NCBI GenBank assembly: GCA_032718565.1
Contig: JAVGVS010000003.1
Span: forward strand, 1,568,555-1,632,554
DNA from: Distichodus sexfasciatus
Taxonomy: Eukaryota > Chordata > Actinopteri > Characiformes > Distichodontidae
Direction: 5' to 3'
Length of the DNA stretch: 64,000 bases
Under the pieces are notes generated by a model. That model ran no database searches. It worked only from the letters and a program-made list of their open reading frames with translations, and was not told where the DNA came from. Of the stretch, positions 24,198 through 35,812 are shown piece by piece. A program made the translations under genes and the position numbers. Each line of letters starts with the position of its first letter. Positions within the stretch are counted from its first letter, which is position 1.

Positions 24198-24422
24198 CAG
24201 CTGGTGGCGTAACGGTAGGGTGTTCGCCCCGTTATCAGAAGGTCGCAGGTTTCGAATCCAGGACAGGTAAAGGTACTCGCGAGCAAGGTACCGTCCCCAA
24301 GCACTGCTTCCCAGGAGCTTGTTAGCTGCTCCTTCACGGATGGGTTAAATGCAGAGGTCACATTTCATTGTGGTGCACTGTGTGTTGTGGTGTATTCACA
24401 ATGACAAATAATCACTCACTTT
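24198..24422 (+). repeat. SINE-A copy with well-preserved tRNA-like head
   Basis: Head ctggtggcgtaacggtaggg (box A-like), gttcgccccgttatcagaag, box B-like aggtttcgaatccagg, then gagcaaggtaccgtcccc, ggatgggttaaatgcagagg, tttcattgtggtgcactg and the tail caatgacaaataatcactc. One of the best copies for deriving the family consensus. Confidence 0.85.
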
Positions 24423-24444
24423 CTTTTTTCTTTCTTATTATAAA

Positions 24445-26345
24445 TAAATTGTCATTTCAGTTATTCAACTTGCTGAGTGAGATAAGACCATGTGGCCCCA
24501 GTTGTTTTGCTGTACAAAATACACACGTGCATACAAAAAAAACTCGTAAATTCTAATGAATATATATTGATGGTAAACTAAAATGAACTATACTATGCAA
24601 TTAAGTAGAATAATAGTATTTACAGTAGACAATTGAGCAAATGCAGCTTCAGTAGCCATAATTTAAGACAGAATTAGGTGTATAATAGAATATACTTATA
24701 TAAAGTCTATTTGCTTGTTTATGTGCAGATGATTAGCAGCAGTAGTTTGATGTAAACATGCAGATAATCTGTAACTGATGAATTATATAACAATTCTTAT
24801 TCTTACCAACACAATATCACCTCTCTGGATTTGTCTCCAAACTGCGAAAATGCAAAGTAACTACCAATGTCAATTTTTACATTTTTAACTCTGCCAGCTC
24901 CACCTCTTTCTCCTGTTTTTTCACCATTGCCGCTGTCTCCAACACAAATAACACAACTGATCATGTGAACCTTCCATTTCACTCTTTTTAATATTGCACG
25001 GATGTTTTGTGCAGGTAGCAGGCATATTGTTGATGGCATAATGTATAAAATATTAGTTTCAAGTTTAATCATATTACAACGATATATGAATTCAATGGAC
25101 AAGGATTTGATGTCTGCTGATAAAAAGTTACAAAGCCTGCTATGATACAATTTCACTCTGATTCATTTCTGAAGCATTTGATATGAGACAATATCGCATG
25201 CTTATTTAACACAGTCACTTCCATTCATATCAAAATCACAAAAGGCAACTAAAATATTATTTGACATTTTTATTCCTAAACTCCTGTTCAGTATTAAGAT
25301 ATGCATGATGTCCGATTGAAGTTTTCGTTTTGGATCAATGGTATTCTTTTGTTGATGATTGAAACATGTATCGATGTAGACTGATGTTTCATTACACCCC
25401 TATAAAATATGTTGTGTAAAGTGCTGAGGTGTTGTTGAAGATGAGTTGAATATAAGCATCATTCACCATTTTGGGTTGATTCGTCCTCCTCCTGTCTGGC
25501 TCTGCTTCCATTGTGTTCCCAAAACAAACAAATTGGTCTCTCACTCTTAGGAGGTAAACAGGGGGGTGCCAGATTAAATTCGGTAATTACTTTCTTGTGA
25601 AAACAACCGATAAGTAACCATCGAAAATCACAGGGGCTTTCCCTCAGGAGTGGTTCCGCTTAGAAGATGGGAGGCTTGAAATTACAGTTAATCACCTAGA
25701 ATCTCAGAAAGGTCAACACTCATTATGCGGAGGCCAGGGTGTGTTGGTGTGGCGGAAGAGAAAAGGTGTACAAATATCCAAAGACGGAGTCATCTCCCTT
25801 GGACAGCAATGGGAGCTTTGGGCTTTGCGTTTTTGAATTGTTGCGAAGGGAAATAACATTTGTGGTGAAGATCTCTAAATAAAGAATGGTAAAAGGCCAG
25901 CTGGGGGGTGCTGAGGTGAATTGTTTGTGGAAGTTTATTTAACTCTAATGCAGTCTGGAGAAAAACCTAAGCGTCCAAGAGAGATGCCGGTGCTAGACAG
26001 TGTGTAAAACTGTGTGAGTGTATGAGTGTGGTGTGTGTAATAGATATGTTGGAAATTCAGACTCATTATTTAATGCAAACCTGACTAAGTGTGTCTCTAA
26101 TGGGGTCTAAAGAAGACGATTAGAAAGCAATCAGTTCCATCAAGACCTCTTAAAAAAAGGTTGGGGGAATCTATGGCCTTAGGATTAATCTTGGTTTCAT
26201 GTTTGTAGTGAGCAAGAGAGGGAGATTAAACACAGTAATTACAGAAAAAACGACATGTGGAAATTGGCGAGTATGTAGGCCTTGAACCTATGACCACATA
26301 GCAGTAAAACACCAGAATGCCGACACAGACAACAAAGAGGAGAGA
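24445..26345. repeat. Tandem duplication, unit A
   Basis: Direct partner of unit B (26566-28325). Matching segments: 24448-24640 (tgtcatttcag, gaccatgtgg, ataatagtatttacagta, caattga) with 26562-26735; 24640-24790 (ataatttaagaca, agaatatactta, tttgcttgttt, gattagcagcag) with 27970-28085; 26135-26340 (gaatctatggcctta, ggattaatcttg, ttgtagtgagcaagag, gacatgtggaaattgg, gtaggcctt) with 28115-28325. About 1.3 kb between 24790 and 26135 is present only in this unit. 25480-26000 is repeat-free and may be regulatory. Confidence 0.65.
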
Positions 26346-26770
26346 GAGAGAGAGAGAGAGAAAGAAGGAAAGCACTATTAGCTTCGATTAGCTTCACATT
26401 CTCCCTTTGAGATAAAGGGAAGGGTTATTTTAAGCATCATAAACCAACGTGCACCAGTTTGGGGGTCGGTTGTCCAGCCCCGGCATTCACATCTATCTGT
26501 AAATTTAGCCAAATATAATAATAATAATTATTCTAGCCTATATACATTATCCTACACACTTTGTCATTTCAGCATTATAATTTTTTTGAGTGAGAAGACC
26601 ATGTGGGTTCAGTTTTTTTCAGAATATTAAAATCACACATTTATACATATTAACTTACAACATAAAGTATTATCTACAATGTGTAAAGTATAGTAATAGT
26701 ATTTATACTAGATAGTTGTGCAATTGTGATTTAAGTGATTTTCGTCATTGTGAACACAGCACACCATAGC

Positions 26771-27761
26771 CAGTGTTGTGCAAGTTACTTGCAAAGTGTA
26801 ATACACTATACATTACTTGTTACTGGTATTCGAATGTAATCCGCTACCTTACAATATTACTGTCTCAGAATTGTAATCGTTACATGACTTCTGTAACTTT
26901 TCAGTTACTTTCACCAAAATAACTGTGAAGATACTTGACATTCTAATATGAGAAAAAATATTGCAGATCACTACATGCCCAGTAGAAGGTGATGTTTTGT
27001 AGCATAATGATTATGTGCTAACCAGGCTACAAACAATATGATTAATATAACTGGCAAAGTAAGGGCTTAAGAGACAATTCAAGAAACATTAACAGCCTAA
27101 AATGAAAAATGACTAGAAATTGAATAACATCATAATAGAGGTGGAATAAATATTAAGTCTAGGCTTGTTCATCATTAAACAAAACAAAACTATATTCCAC
27201 ATTAATGCTTACTATAATGACAAGAAAAGATGCATTTTTCTTACGATTGTCATTCCTTTATTCTCTTTGAATTCAAGAGATTCTCAACATAAGTCATGCA
27301 TAATACTCGAGTTGTTTTTTCAAATTGCTAGTGCTATTTCTCGACGTCGACAGTTCTTTAGGGTTTGGGCAAAGATTGCACTTGACTAAAACATTCTTTT
27401 TGTCTTTATCCCTGACGAACTCAAAGTAATGCGCAAATGTCCACCTGGCAAAAGTACTGTCTTCTGCCATCTTAGCCTTACGTGATGCACTGTGCAAGGG
27501 GCTCAACTAACCACGAACAGGAAATACTCTCACACATTTTTTTAAAATCACAGATAATTAATATGAGGTCTCGCGGTCTTGCTGTTTTTAAACGAATACA
27601 TTTTTTGGTTAAAAGTGCTTTGTAACGCACACGTTACTGAACATGTACCGAGTAAAATATTACTGAAAATTGATAAGTAGTGCCTTACATTACTACGTTA
27701 CAGCAAAAAGTAATCCATTACTGTAACTCATTACTTTTGTAATGCGTTACTCCCAATACTG
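26771..27761 (-). mobile_element. Non-autonomous hAT element, 991 bp, with BED-finger remnant
   Basis: Left end cagtgttgtgcaagttac and right end (reverse complement) cagtattgggagtaacgc form the imperfect inverted ends of the CAGTGTTGGG class. The exact 8-base duplication ACCATAGC lies at 26763-26770 and 27762-27769. The element carries repeated gttact/agtaac words in its subterminal parts and an antisense zinc-finger fragment (27294-27506), but no catalytic transposase region, so it is internally deleted. Confidence 0.85.
27294..27506 (-). pseudogene. BED-type zinc-finger remnant of a hAT transposase
   Basis: The 70-residue frame has aromatic residues before the finger (FARWTFAHYFEFV), a CNLC cysteine pair, and a segment STSNLKKQLEYYA. 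BED fingers of hAT transposases normally end in L-K-x-H-L-x-x-x-H; here the expected histidines read Q and Y/A, so zinc binding is probably lost. The frame stops after the finger; RNase H-like catalytic and dimerisation domains are absent. Non-functional as transposase. Confidence 0.65.
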
Positions 27762-28325
27762 ACCATAGCACATGCCAAAATGTGACCTCTGCATCTGAAC
27801 CATCCATGAAGGAGCAGTGGGCAGCTGACATGGACAGCGCCCAGGGGTCAGTGCTTGAGGACAGTACCTTGCTCATAAGTACCTCAGTGGTACCTTTACC
27901 AGTCCAGGAGTTCAACCAGCGACCCTCAGATCATGGGGCCAACTTCGTAACTGCTGTGAAAATGGAAGCAGCCAAAACTGAAGACATAATTAGCTGTATG
28001 CTAGAATATACTTAGATGTTCATTTGCTTGTTTTACGTGCTGATAATTAGCAGCAGCAGATCAATATAAAGATGCTGAGAGTCTCTGGTATTGAATAGAC
28101 AGTTATATCCTCTTCTACTGGCTTCATTAAAAAAGGCTGAGGTAATCTATGGCCTTCTGGATTAATCTTGCTTTCGTAGTTTGTAGTGAGCAAGAGAAGG
28201 AAATAAAGTTCCATAACTAAGGGAAAAAAACGAGATGTGGAAATTGTCAAGAGTGTAGGCCTTCAACCTATATCCACGGAGCAGTAAAACAGCGCAATGC
28301 CAACACAGCCAACAAAGAGTCGTTA

Positions 28326-29011
28326 GGAGACAAGCGAAAGGGAGGGAGGGATGGAGGGAGGGAGGGATTTAGGAAGAAGAGCAGGTACATAATGTAAGCC
28401 TACTCCATTATCTGCTCCGCAAAGCTCATCAGCGAGCCTCTACAATGGCCACAATTGAATTGCTGATTGCATCTCTCTCCCTCTGTCTGTCTCAGATACC
28501 CAGTCCTGGCTCCCCTTTCCGAATGGTGCAGAAAGAAAAGAGAGAAAGACAAGACAGAGGTGCACACGGTCCTCTGTCAAGGTCAAACTGTAAAAGGAGC
28601 GCTGAAAAAGCAACTCACAAGTCTGGATAAAAGTGTTTTTTAAGTAATGGAGATTTAATTCACTCATGCAGAATGTCTCGCAGTGATTAAGCCAAACAAA
28701 AAAGTCACTCTTAATGCACAAGACAAGGAGCAGGTTTAACTTGGATCTGGGTTCAGCTTTAGAAAGTAATAAACCTGTTAAGTTTTTTTCTTACCAAAAT
28801 GAATTTCAGCAGAAGTTGTAAAAGTCCACATTTGCTTTCATTTAGAGTCAGACACGTAATATTTGTATTGGAACCATATAAATATTGGGCAATAAAGTCA
28901 TATTTTGCCGAAGGTTTGCCGAATGTCACACTGCCCCCAAGTGGATACAGAGAAGTATAAAAGCAACATGAACAAATATACATCACTATAGCATGTGTTC
29001 ACATATGCATA
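28326..29011. other. Intergenic; (GGGA)n tract and unique DNA
   Basis: A purine (ggga)n tract spans about 28338-28370. 28390-28620 is repeat-free and balanced and may be regulatory. No gene seen. Confidence 0.4.
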
Positions 29012-29175
29012 TTTGCATTTACAGCATTTAACAGACAAACTTATACAGAGCAGCTTACATTTCTTCATGACGGGGAGCGTCTCCCTGGAGTAAATTGGGT
29101 TTAAGGACCTTTCTCAGGGGAATGCTGGAGGTAGGATACAGCTGGGTTCAAACCCACAACCTCTTGGTTAATAAA
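29012..29175 (-). repeat. SINE-B copy
   Basis: Reverse-strand copy: tttgcatttacagcattta, cagagcagcttacatttc, ctggagtaaattgggttta, ggttcaaacccacaacctc. Confidence 0.7.
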
Positions 29176-31042
29176 ACGATAATTACAGTATATTTATGTG
29201 CATGAGTTAGATCATAGTTTTAGGAGAATCATTTTAGTAGCACTAAGAGACACTTCATCCATCACCTTCATGAATAGCTGAACAGTTCTATCAGCTGCTG
29301 GTCCATAGTCACTGCGTTGTATACAGTATTTGTATCATTTGTATTATTTTTTCACCACATACGTTACTTAACCTGTACAAGGTCTGTGTATTTAGTAGTG
29401 TATATCTGTATTGTGCTCAGTGTGTCCCCGTAATTCAAACCTTGGTTACAAATCAAGTAGTTCGATGACTTCAAAGCCACTGGTCTTACACAAAATCCCT
29501 CCAAAATTGTTTTACCACACCCTGTTTGCTTGGCACTTTGACTTCAGCTGTTTTAAACCACCACAAACACGCAATAAGCCACAAAAGAACATCACAAACC
29601 TTCTTAAAATATTTACTGGCCTATACTTTATATCTTTCCATCAGTGTCCTTGAATTTATGCTCCTTTTATTCAGAGCAAGTGGTCTGACTGTTCCAACAG
29701 TCTGGACTGAAGTCAGGGTCTCCAAGTTGAGCTTCTTGTTTCTTTTCACTCAGCAAGGCCTTTCTTCCCCCGTAACTACTATTTTCTGCTCCCTTGCCCA
29801 CGGACGCCAGACTGGCCAAAACGCTGGAAACAACATGCAAGTTTTCCTTGGCTTGGCCTCGTGTTTGAACTTTGCCTAGATTTAGATCACCACATTTCCA
29901 TAGGAGGCAGGCGTTTATGTAGCCGACTTAATGAATCCCTTCAGCCAAACGGCGCAAGGTACTTTTTATTACATATTATAATTACCAACAAACATAAAGT
30001 TGTAACTTCCTTTTTATGTCATTTTTAATGTTTCAGATATAAAATATTGTGTTTCCTTTGCATTTTTCATTTTTGAATTTTAGTTTACTACTATTTTAGC
30101 ACTTTTTTGCAATTTTGTAATCCACATTGAATAAGGTCCTGCCTTCTTATAACATTTTATACTTTTATTGTCTTCACATAAATAAATAAATAAATAAATC
30201 TTTCTATAAAATCTATAATAAAACTTTTATTAATGTCATTTTTGCACTTATGTAAAGCTCACTGAATGGCCCATACTTATGATGAACTTTCCTTGCTTTC
30301 TGTCCTGTAGGCTTCTGGTGATGGTTGGTCTCTCCTGTCTGCTCTGTTTGTTTTGTAGAGCAGCAGATCAGCACGAGACGGCCAGTTTTCCTCCTCCACG
30401 GCCTAGAGGCCTGCTCTTGACAGTTTGCGCGAGAGAGAGTGAGAGAGAGAGAGAGAGAGAGAGACGCTTTTGTCCCAGACCCAGAAGGTTTTGGTCGCCC
30501 AGTCCGGCCAGACTTCATTAGTTAAATGAGGTCATTATTTTCACTCTGATTTAGAGGCTATTTCTGCACACATGCAGAAACACAGTAATAGCTGCTGCTG
30601 CTGTTGCTTAAAACCTTGGGCCAACACTCCAAAACACGGGTATAAAACTCTGGTAAAGAAAATGAGAATGGCTTTGCCAGTCATTTCCTGTTATAGACTT
30701 ATTTATATTTGAGCTTGAATAGGAGGAGACACTTGTCAAAGATTCGAATGAGTCTAGTGTTGACTGAGAGTTACTGGAGTGTTCTAGTTCACGTTATGAA
30801 AGTGACTTCTTTTTACAGCCCACATTCGCTTTCAGTCCACTTTCACGGCAAAACAACTTGCACAACACATTACCATGCATAAATATTTTCATAACATGCA
30901 CATCGAACATATATTATATATCATTTTATTGCTTGTGTCTATTACCTGCACAATCTCGTCCATATAACGCTTAGGTTACTTTGTGAGCTATTCTTGCCAC
31001 CTCTGAAGGGTATTTCTGTTTAGATCCTGGATAAGAACATTG
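29176..31042. other. Intergenic; candidate regulatory blocks, microsatellites
   Basis: No gene seen. 29690-29960 and 30290-30640 are repeat-free and moderately GC-rich. An (AAAT)n run lies at about 30176-30199 and a (GA)n run at 30435-30463. Open frames across 29411-29879 and 30213-30521 have no recognisable domain. Confidence 0.35.
30435..30463. repeat. (GA)n microsatellite
   Basis: gagagagt interruption followed by a pure GA run, about 14 units in total. Confidence 0.85.
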
Positions 31043-31292
31043 TGGCAGCTGGTAGTGCAACAGTTAGAAAGCTGGTCCTGTGATCGGAAGGTCCCCAGTT
31101 CAAGTCATGGACTGGTAAAGGTACCATTGACGTACTCATGAGCAAGGTACCGTCCCCAAACGCTGCTCCCCGGGCAATGACAAAAAGCCACCCACTGTAC
31201 TTCTTGGATGGGTCAAACAAAGAGGTCACATTTGGTTGTGGTGCAGTGTGTTCTGTGCTGTGGTGTGGTGTGCTCACAATGACAAATAATCA
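31043..31292 (+). repeat. SINE-A copy, nearly full length
   Basis: Head gcagctggtagtgcaac, tgtgatcggaaggtcccc, box B-like agttcaagtcatgg, then ggtaaaggtaccattgacg, catgagcaaggtaccgtcc, gaggtcacatttggttgtg and tail cacaatgacaaataatcat. Confidence 0.85.
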
Positions 31293-32389
31293 TGGTAAGT
31301 GTAATATTTGTAGGACTACACTTATTTCAGAAACTGAAGACTTTTAGTATTGTTAAGAAGCTTTCTTTATAACATGGAAAAAGTGAATGACGGTGCATGT
31401 CTTACATACTATTAACTGGTTGTGTGGCGATGGCAGTGTTAAATTCTAGGCTCTGCTTTAACAATGTAAAGCATCAGAGTCACTGAAATTTAGAATCAGA
31501 AAGTCCACCACAGCATCATGACGCTACATGCCATTCCATCAGACAAAAGAATTATTGGTCAACCGTTATTTATGCAACAGGATGACAATTCCTCACTAAT
31601 AAAGACAATCAAATACATGGCACATGTACTTGTTAGCAGATGTTGAGCACATTTTATTAAGTAATATTTACATACATTGTGTTTTTGACTGTTCTCAAGT
31701 CTGACTTGACTGTAATTTTTATAACTTCACCTTAATAATTTTTAGTTTCTTGTAGTGTTTCTTTAACTTTACTTTTACTTTGCATATGAACAAATCAGGA
31801 CATGCTGTACCTTTATAACGCTGTATCTGACAAATAAAGAATTCAAATCTTGAATCTCAGTGTATACGTTTGACTGTTAGTGTATGTGTAATCATAAGCC
31901 ACATCAGCACATTTGAAGAATTTGGTTTGTTTGTTTCATTTTAATGCCATATTAGCAACTATGGCTATTTTATGGCCAAAGCAGGTATGATAAACAAGAT
32001 TAGAAATAGGAATTATACAAATAAAATAACTGACCAAACAATCTAAACAAGTTTTCAACATCTATACTGGCTAAAAACTCTAAAACCTTTAAAGGTGGGA
32101 CCTTAATAAAAACATCAACTTCAGTCCTTCGCCTAATGAAACATTGTCTTTTGGTCCTCAGGACAGAGCAAGAAAATTATATATGCTTTATTGACAGAGA
32201 GCCATTACAGAAACGGCATATCATCACCAGTCAATAAAAAGCCATGGGTGAGACTTGAATGTCCTATTTGACATCTAGTATAAACTATTTGATCACGTAT
32301 AGATTGAAAGATAATATAAATCTCCTTTTAACAGTATGAATTATTTCATGTAATTTGTTATTAATATATTCTTCTTATATTCTTCTTAG
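31293..32389. other. Intergenic AT-rich DNA with a small repeat piece
   Basis: 31815-31860 (gacaaataaagaattcaaat) is the reverse complement of the start of the 'caagatt...tttattt' family. The rest is AT-rich and featureless. Confidence 0.45.
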
Positions 32390-32522
32390 GGGGTGTGTTT
32401 CCCAAAAGCAAAAGCAAAATTGCTAATGTATTGCTAACTATGTCAACAACACTATGTTCGTTACTTACAGTATGCTAGTTACTAACGTAATTAGCAACTA
32501 TGCTTTTGGGAAACACATCCCA
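32390..32522. mobile_element. Small palindromic MITE, about 133 bp
   Basis: The left end gggtgtgtttcccaaaagca is matched by the reverse complement of the right end (tgcttttgggaaacacatcc), about 20 bases with one mismatch. The interior contains gctaatg/ttagcaac words that also partly pair. No coding. Such short elements with gtgtttcccaaaagc ends are common in fish; the superfamily is not decided here. Confidence 0.75.
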
Positions 32523-33303
32523 GTTATAAAAATGTGGTCCTTTGGGTGAAAGCGTTTTAGCAAAATCAGACAAAACTGTCACTTTCTGAAGACACACTTT
32601 TCCTCTTCTCCCTGAAACCATAAAAATACATTTCTACCATATCAGAGCCTTAAACTTCGATGAGGGCGAACATTAACAACTCATCTAACACAACTCAAGT
32701 ACCACCACCATCACAGGCGCATTTTCAAATTTATAGATCAGGCTACACTTAAACACACCCAGTTAGGCCGGCCGACTCACTTGCTCGCTAGTTCCGGGCC
32801 TTTTATCAGATTGATGTAAATTGCAGGTTCGGGTCATTTCGTTTCTTACGGAGGTCATGAGAGTGGAACGGGAGAAAAAAAAGGCCTTCTCAGAAAAGCT
32901 CAGGCTGTTCTCTGGAACAAAAAACGCAGCGTCGCCAGCCCTCCATTTGCACCCAGTGAATTAAAGCAGCACTGCGTCATTATGCAGGAGCGCAGAGATG
33001 GAGAGAGAGCGAGAGAGAGGGCCGCAAATTGCCCAGAACGGAGTAAAGACCCTTATTTATAGACGCCACCGGAGCTGAAAGCTGGTGCTGCTCTAATAGA
33101 GCAATCTGTATTCTTAATGGTAAAGTCCCATTCGCTTGTTCCACTTGGCTCAGTACAGGTGCATTAATGGGCCTTGTAGAACAGATCCAGCTCAGTGGAT
33201 TCGGGGAAAACAGGCCTGGGATCAGTGGACATGAAGCACCCTCTAGTGGTCGGAGAAGTTGGTGATAGAAGTGAAACATATGGAGTGAATTGAATTTTAA
33301 ATT
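32523..33303. other. Intergenic; candidate conserved block 32760-33240
   Basis: No gene seen. Repeat-free, with ccttttatcagattgatg and aaattgcaggttcgggtc near 32800-32840 and a conserved-looking stretch 33060-33180. A short GA-rich tract lies at 32998-33020. Confidence 0.35.
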
Positions 33304-33505
33304 AGTGATGGTCATTGTGAACAGACCACAATGAAATGTGATCTCTGCGTGTGACCCGTCCGTAAAGGAGCAGTGGGCAGCTTTTTTTTTTTTAGCAGCA
33401 CCCACGGTACCTTGCTCGTGAGTACCTCAGTGGTATCTTTGACGGTCCGTCACCGACCTTGAGTCACGATGCCAATTCCCTAAATGTTACGCTACCAACT
33501 GTCCG
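33304..33505 (-). repeat. SINE-A copy
   Basis: Antisense copy: ggtcattgtgaacagacc, aatgaaatgtgatctctgc, aaggagcagtgggcagc, then a T run, accttgctcgtgagtacc and gttacgctaccaactgtcc (head). Confidence 0.8.
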
Positions 33506-33728
33506 ACTACTAAACGATAATAAAACAAATATGCAATTTATAAAATTAACAAAAAATGTGGTAAAATTGTGGCGCACAAAAATTGCTACTGTATACTCAC
33601 TGTTGACTAGATCATGTTAACATTTCTAAGCTCGATGCATACAACAGCGACCCACATTTCCTAATTTTTTGAGATAAAGAGTATACCTCAATGTCTCAAT
33701 GGTGATGATGGTGGAGGCTGTATTTCCA

Positions 33729-33923
33729 TCTTGGTGGCCTAGTGGTAGAACACTCGCCTTTGGACCAAGAGGTTGTAGGTTTGAATCCGATCTCTGGCAT
33801 TACCAACATTGGGTCCATAAGCAAGACCCTTAACCCTAAGTTGCTCACAGGGGAAGTGTCCATGAAATAAGGAAATGTAAGTCGCTCTGGATAAGAGCGT
33901 CTGCTAAATGCTGTAAATGTAAA
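33729..33923 (+). repeat. SINE-B copy, best preserved
   Basis: Head ttggtggcctagtggtaga (box A-like), ggaccaagaggttgtagg, tttgaatccgatctctgg (box B-like), agacccttaaccctaagttg, tail taagtcgctctggataagag then gtctgctaaatgctg. Good candidate for the family consensus. Confidence 0.85.
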
Positions 33924-35002
33924 CTTGGCTGGTGACTCAATATTAGCTTAAAAACATGTTTGTTAACACAAGATTGCAAGGATTCAAAAGTCCGAGGCCA
34001 ACAGCTCTAAAAACAGCCTCAACCTGACTATGCGCTCCATTAGAGCATTTCACTTTAAATGTCCTCGAGCTGGAAACTGTGCAACATAGTTGCAAGAAAT
34101 CAAAGTTTCCCCTTTTGGAAATAAAAGAAATCTATTGGATGTCGGTGGCGAACAGCGTCAGAGCTTAAATGACGAAAAACTCTACGGCTGAAGCTGTGGA
34201 ATTTTCTGCTCCCAATTAACCTTCAAGCTCATCAGTCACAATCAATACGGGGTGCCGGCTCTTTTTGAATGAGGAGCAGTAATTATCAGCCTGTATTCAT
34301 CTGCTTATTGAAACAATGCTCCAACACGCCTGCAGCTAAAAAAGAGGGGGAGGTGGGAGTTAATTGAGTTCTGAGACGGGCCAGGCTCTCCTTGTGGCTG
34401 CTTTCCCGGTTCAACACGATTGGCTGGAACTCCAGCGGCGTCCCAATGTCATATCTCCATGCGCATAACAAGCCCAATAGACCTATCAATGTTTTTTAAG
34501 CTAGCTTAGAGCACAGATCCAACTCAATCTCCAATTTCAAGGAAATCAATATCTACATCTGCAATTATAAACCTGGCTCGAGCATCTGAGGTCCTCTTTT
34601 AAGTAGCCAATCTAAAGGCACTGCCTAAACAGGAATATTTGGCCACCAATATTATTGGTATATAACTTGAAGAACAACGTTTTGCTCAAATATCCATATA
34701 ATAAAGTTTGAATAAGAGTGCTCTTCGCTAGGTGTAAGTGTAGATTCTGTTGCACCCTTGGAAAACATGTAAAATAAGATGGCATTGGTGAACATCAGAA
34801 CCTTTGTGAAAAGTGCAAAAGTGGGTTTTAAGAACTAATATCAGTTTAAGAAAGGTTGGTAGATGAGACTCAGTGCCTTTGGGCAAAAACTGGTGTGGTC
34901 GCCTAATGTAAAATCTTACACTACAGATGCAAGAAATAAAGTTGCTGACTGACTGAATATTAGCTTAAAAAACATATTAGGGTTAGTGATTCATAAATCA
35001 GA
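33924..35002. other. Intergenic; candidate conserved block 33990-34490
   Basis: No gene seen. 33990-34300 is repeat-free and conserved-looking (ctcagtcacaatcaat-like words near 34230). 34500-35000 is AT-rich and featureless. Confidence 0.35.
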
Positions 35003-35160
35003 TTTCAAATCCAGAAGTTGAAATCCAGCTGTATTCTACTGCCATTGCGCCACAGAGAAAGACCCTTATGCCCAAGTTGCTCCAGGGAGACTGTCCCTGT
35101 AATCAGGAAAAGAGCTGTTGCTCTGGACAAGAGAAGCTGTTAAATGTCATAAATGCAAAA
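35003..35160 (+). repeat. SINE-B copy, decayed
   Basis: Weak head, then gcccaagttgctccaggg, gactgtccctgtaatcagg, ttgctctggacaagag and gttaaatgtcataaatgc. Confidence 0.65.
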
Positions 35161-35192
35161 TGCTGCTTAGTTTTAAAATAACATAAATCAAC

Positions 35193-35610
35193 CAGTGTTG
35201 GCGAGTCACTAACTAAAATGAGCTGCTAAAATTATTTAGACCAGGTTTATTCAACTGGTTTTGTCCCAGGGACCACCATTCAGACTAAGCAATAGTTCTG
35301 TGGCCCACTGTGTGCGCGTGTGTGAATAACATTTAAATTCATCAATTTATAAAAATGTCCAAAACATCTGCAATTGTTCTGAAAAAAACAAAACAAAACT
35401 GAAATCATTTCAAAAAGTGGTGGATTTCAGTAGTGGATTCAGTAACTGGATAGCATGTCATGGACCGCCTGCAATACCTCTGCGGACCACCAGTTTAAAA
35501 ACCCTGATTTAGACGTTCCTAACTTAACAACTTTTTTCTTTAGCTTATCAGTAGTGAAGCTTCTTTTAAAACCCTGTAGCTTTTCCAGCAACTATTTTAA
35601 ATCAATTTGT
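35193..35610. repeat. hAT-type fragment with an inserted repeat
   Basis: Begins cagtgttggcgagtcac, a CAGTGTTGG-type end. The middle (tcaactggttttgtcccagg, accaccattcagactaagc) is the reverse complement of the internal block of hAT-N1 copies (cf. 15140-15200), so a second repeat is inserted. No matching right end with target duplication was found. Confidence 0.4.
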
Positions 35611-35812
35611 AATAAACAAAAAATACTATTATTTTTGTCAAAGACGGGTGTGTTCAACTAGCACGTGTTTCTGCTTGGGGTACAAGTTGCATCCGATTGG
35701 CTACCGTGCCCACTCAGTACATGCTGACTGCATCACAGTGCACTCTTGGCTGCTGTCAGATGGAGTCAGGGGATTGGCAAAGATGGAAGCAAGAATCATA
35801 TTTAAGTGAGTT

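Larger units (their letters stand above)
26735..27960 (-). repeat. SINE-A copy split by a hAT element
   Basis: 3' part at 26735-26770 (gtgattttcgtcattgtgaa) and the rest at 27770-27960 (aaaatgtgacctctgcatc, aaggagcagtgggcagctg, accttgctcataagtacctc, ggtacctttaccagtcc). The split coincides with the hAT element at 26771-27761. One of the two copies of the 8-base duplication belongs to the SINE. Confidence 0.8.
26566..28325. repeat. Tandem duplication, unit B
   Basis: Partner of unit A. It lacks the 1.3-kb middle of unit A but has gained an antisense SINE-A, itself interrupted by a hAT element. Without those insertions, the order of shared segments is the same as in unit A, supporting a duplication followed by separate insertions and a deletion. 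Confidence 0.65.

Noticed and set aside
24198..24270. True tRNA gene
   Set aside because: The box A/B-like sequence belongs to SINE-A heads, cannot be folded by eye into a full cloverleaf with acceptor pairing, and recurs with the same downstream body.
32980..33405. 141-residue minus-strand frame
   Set aside because: It crosses from a SINE-A into unique DNA, with no recognised domain and no splice context.
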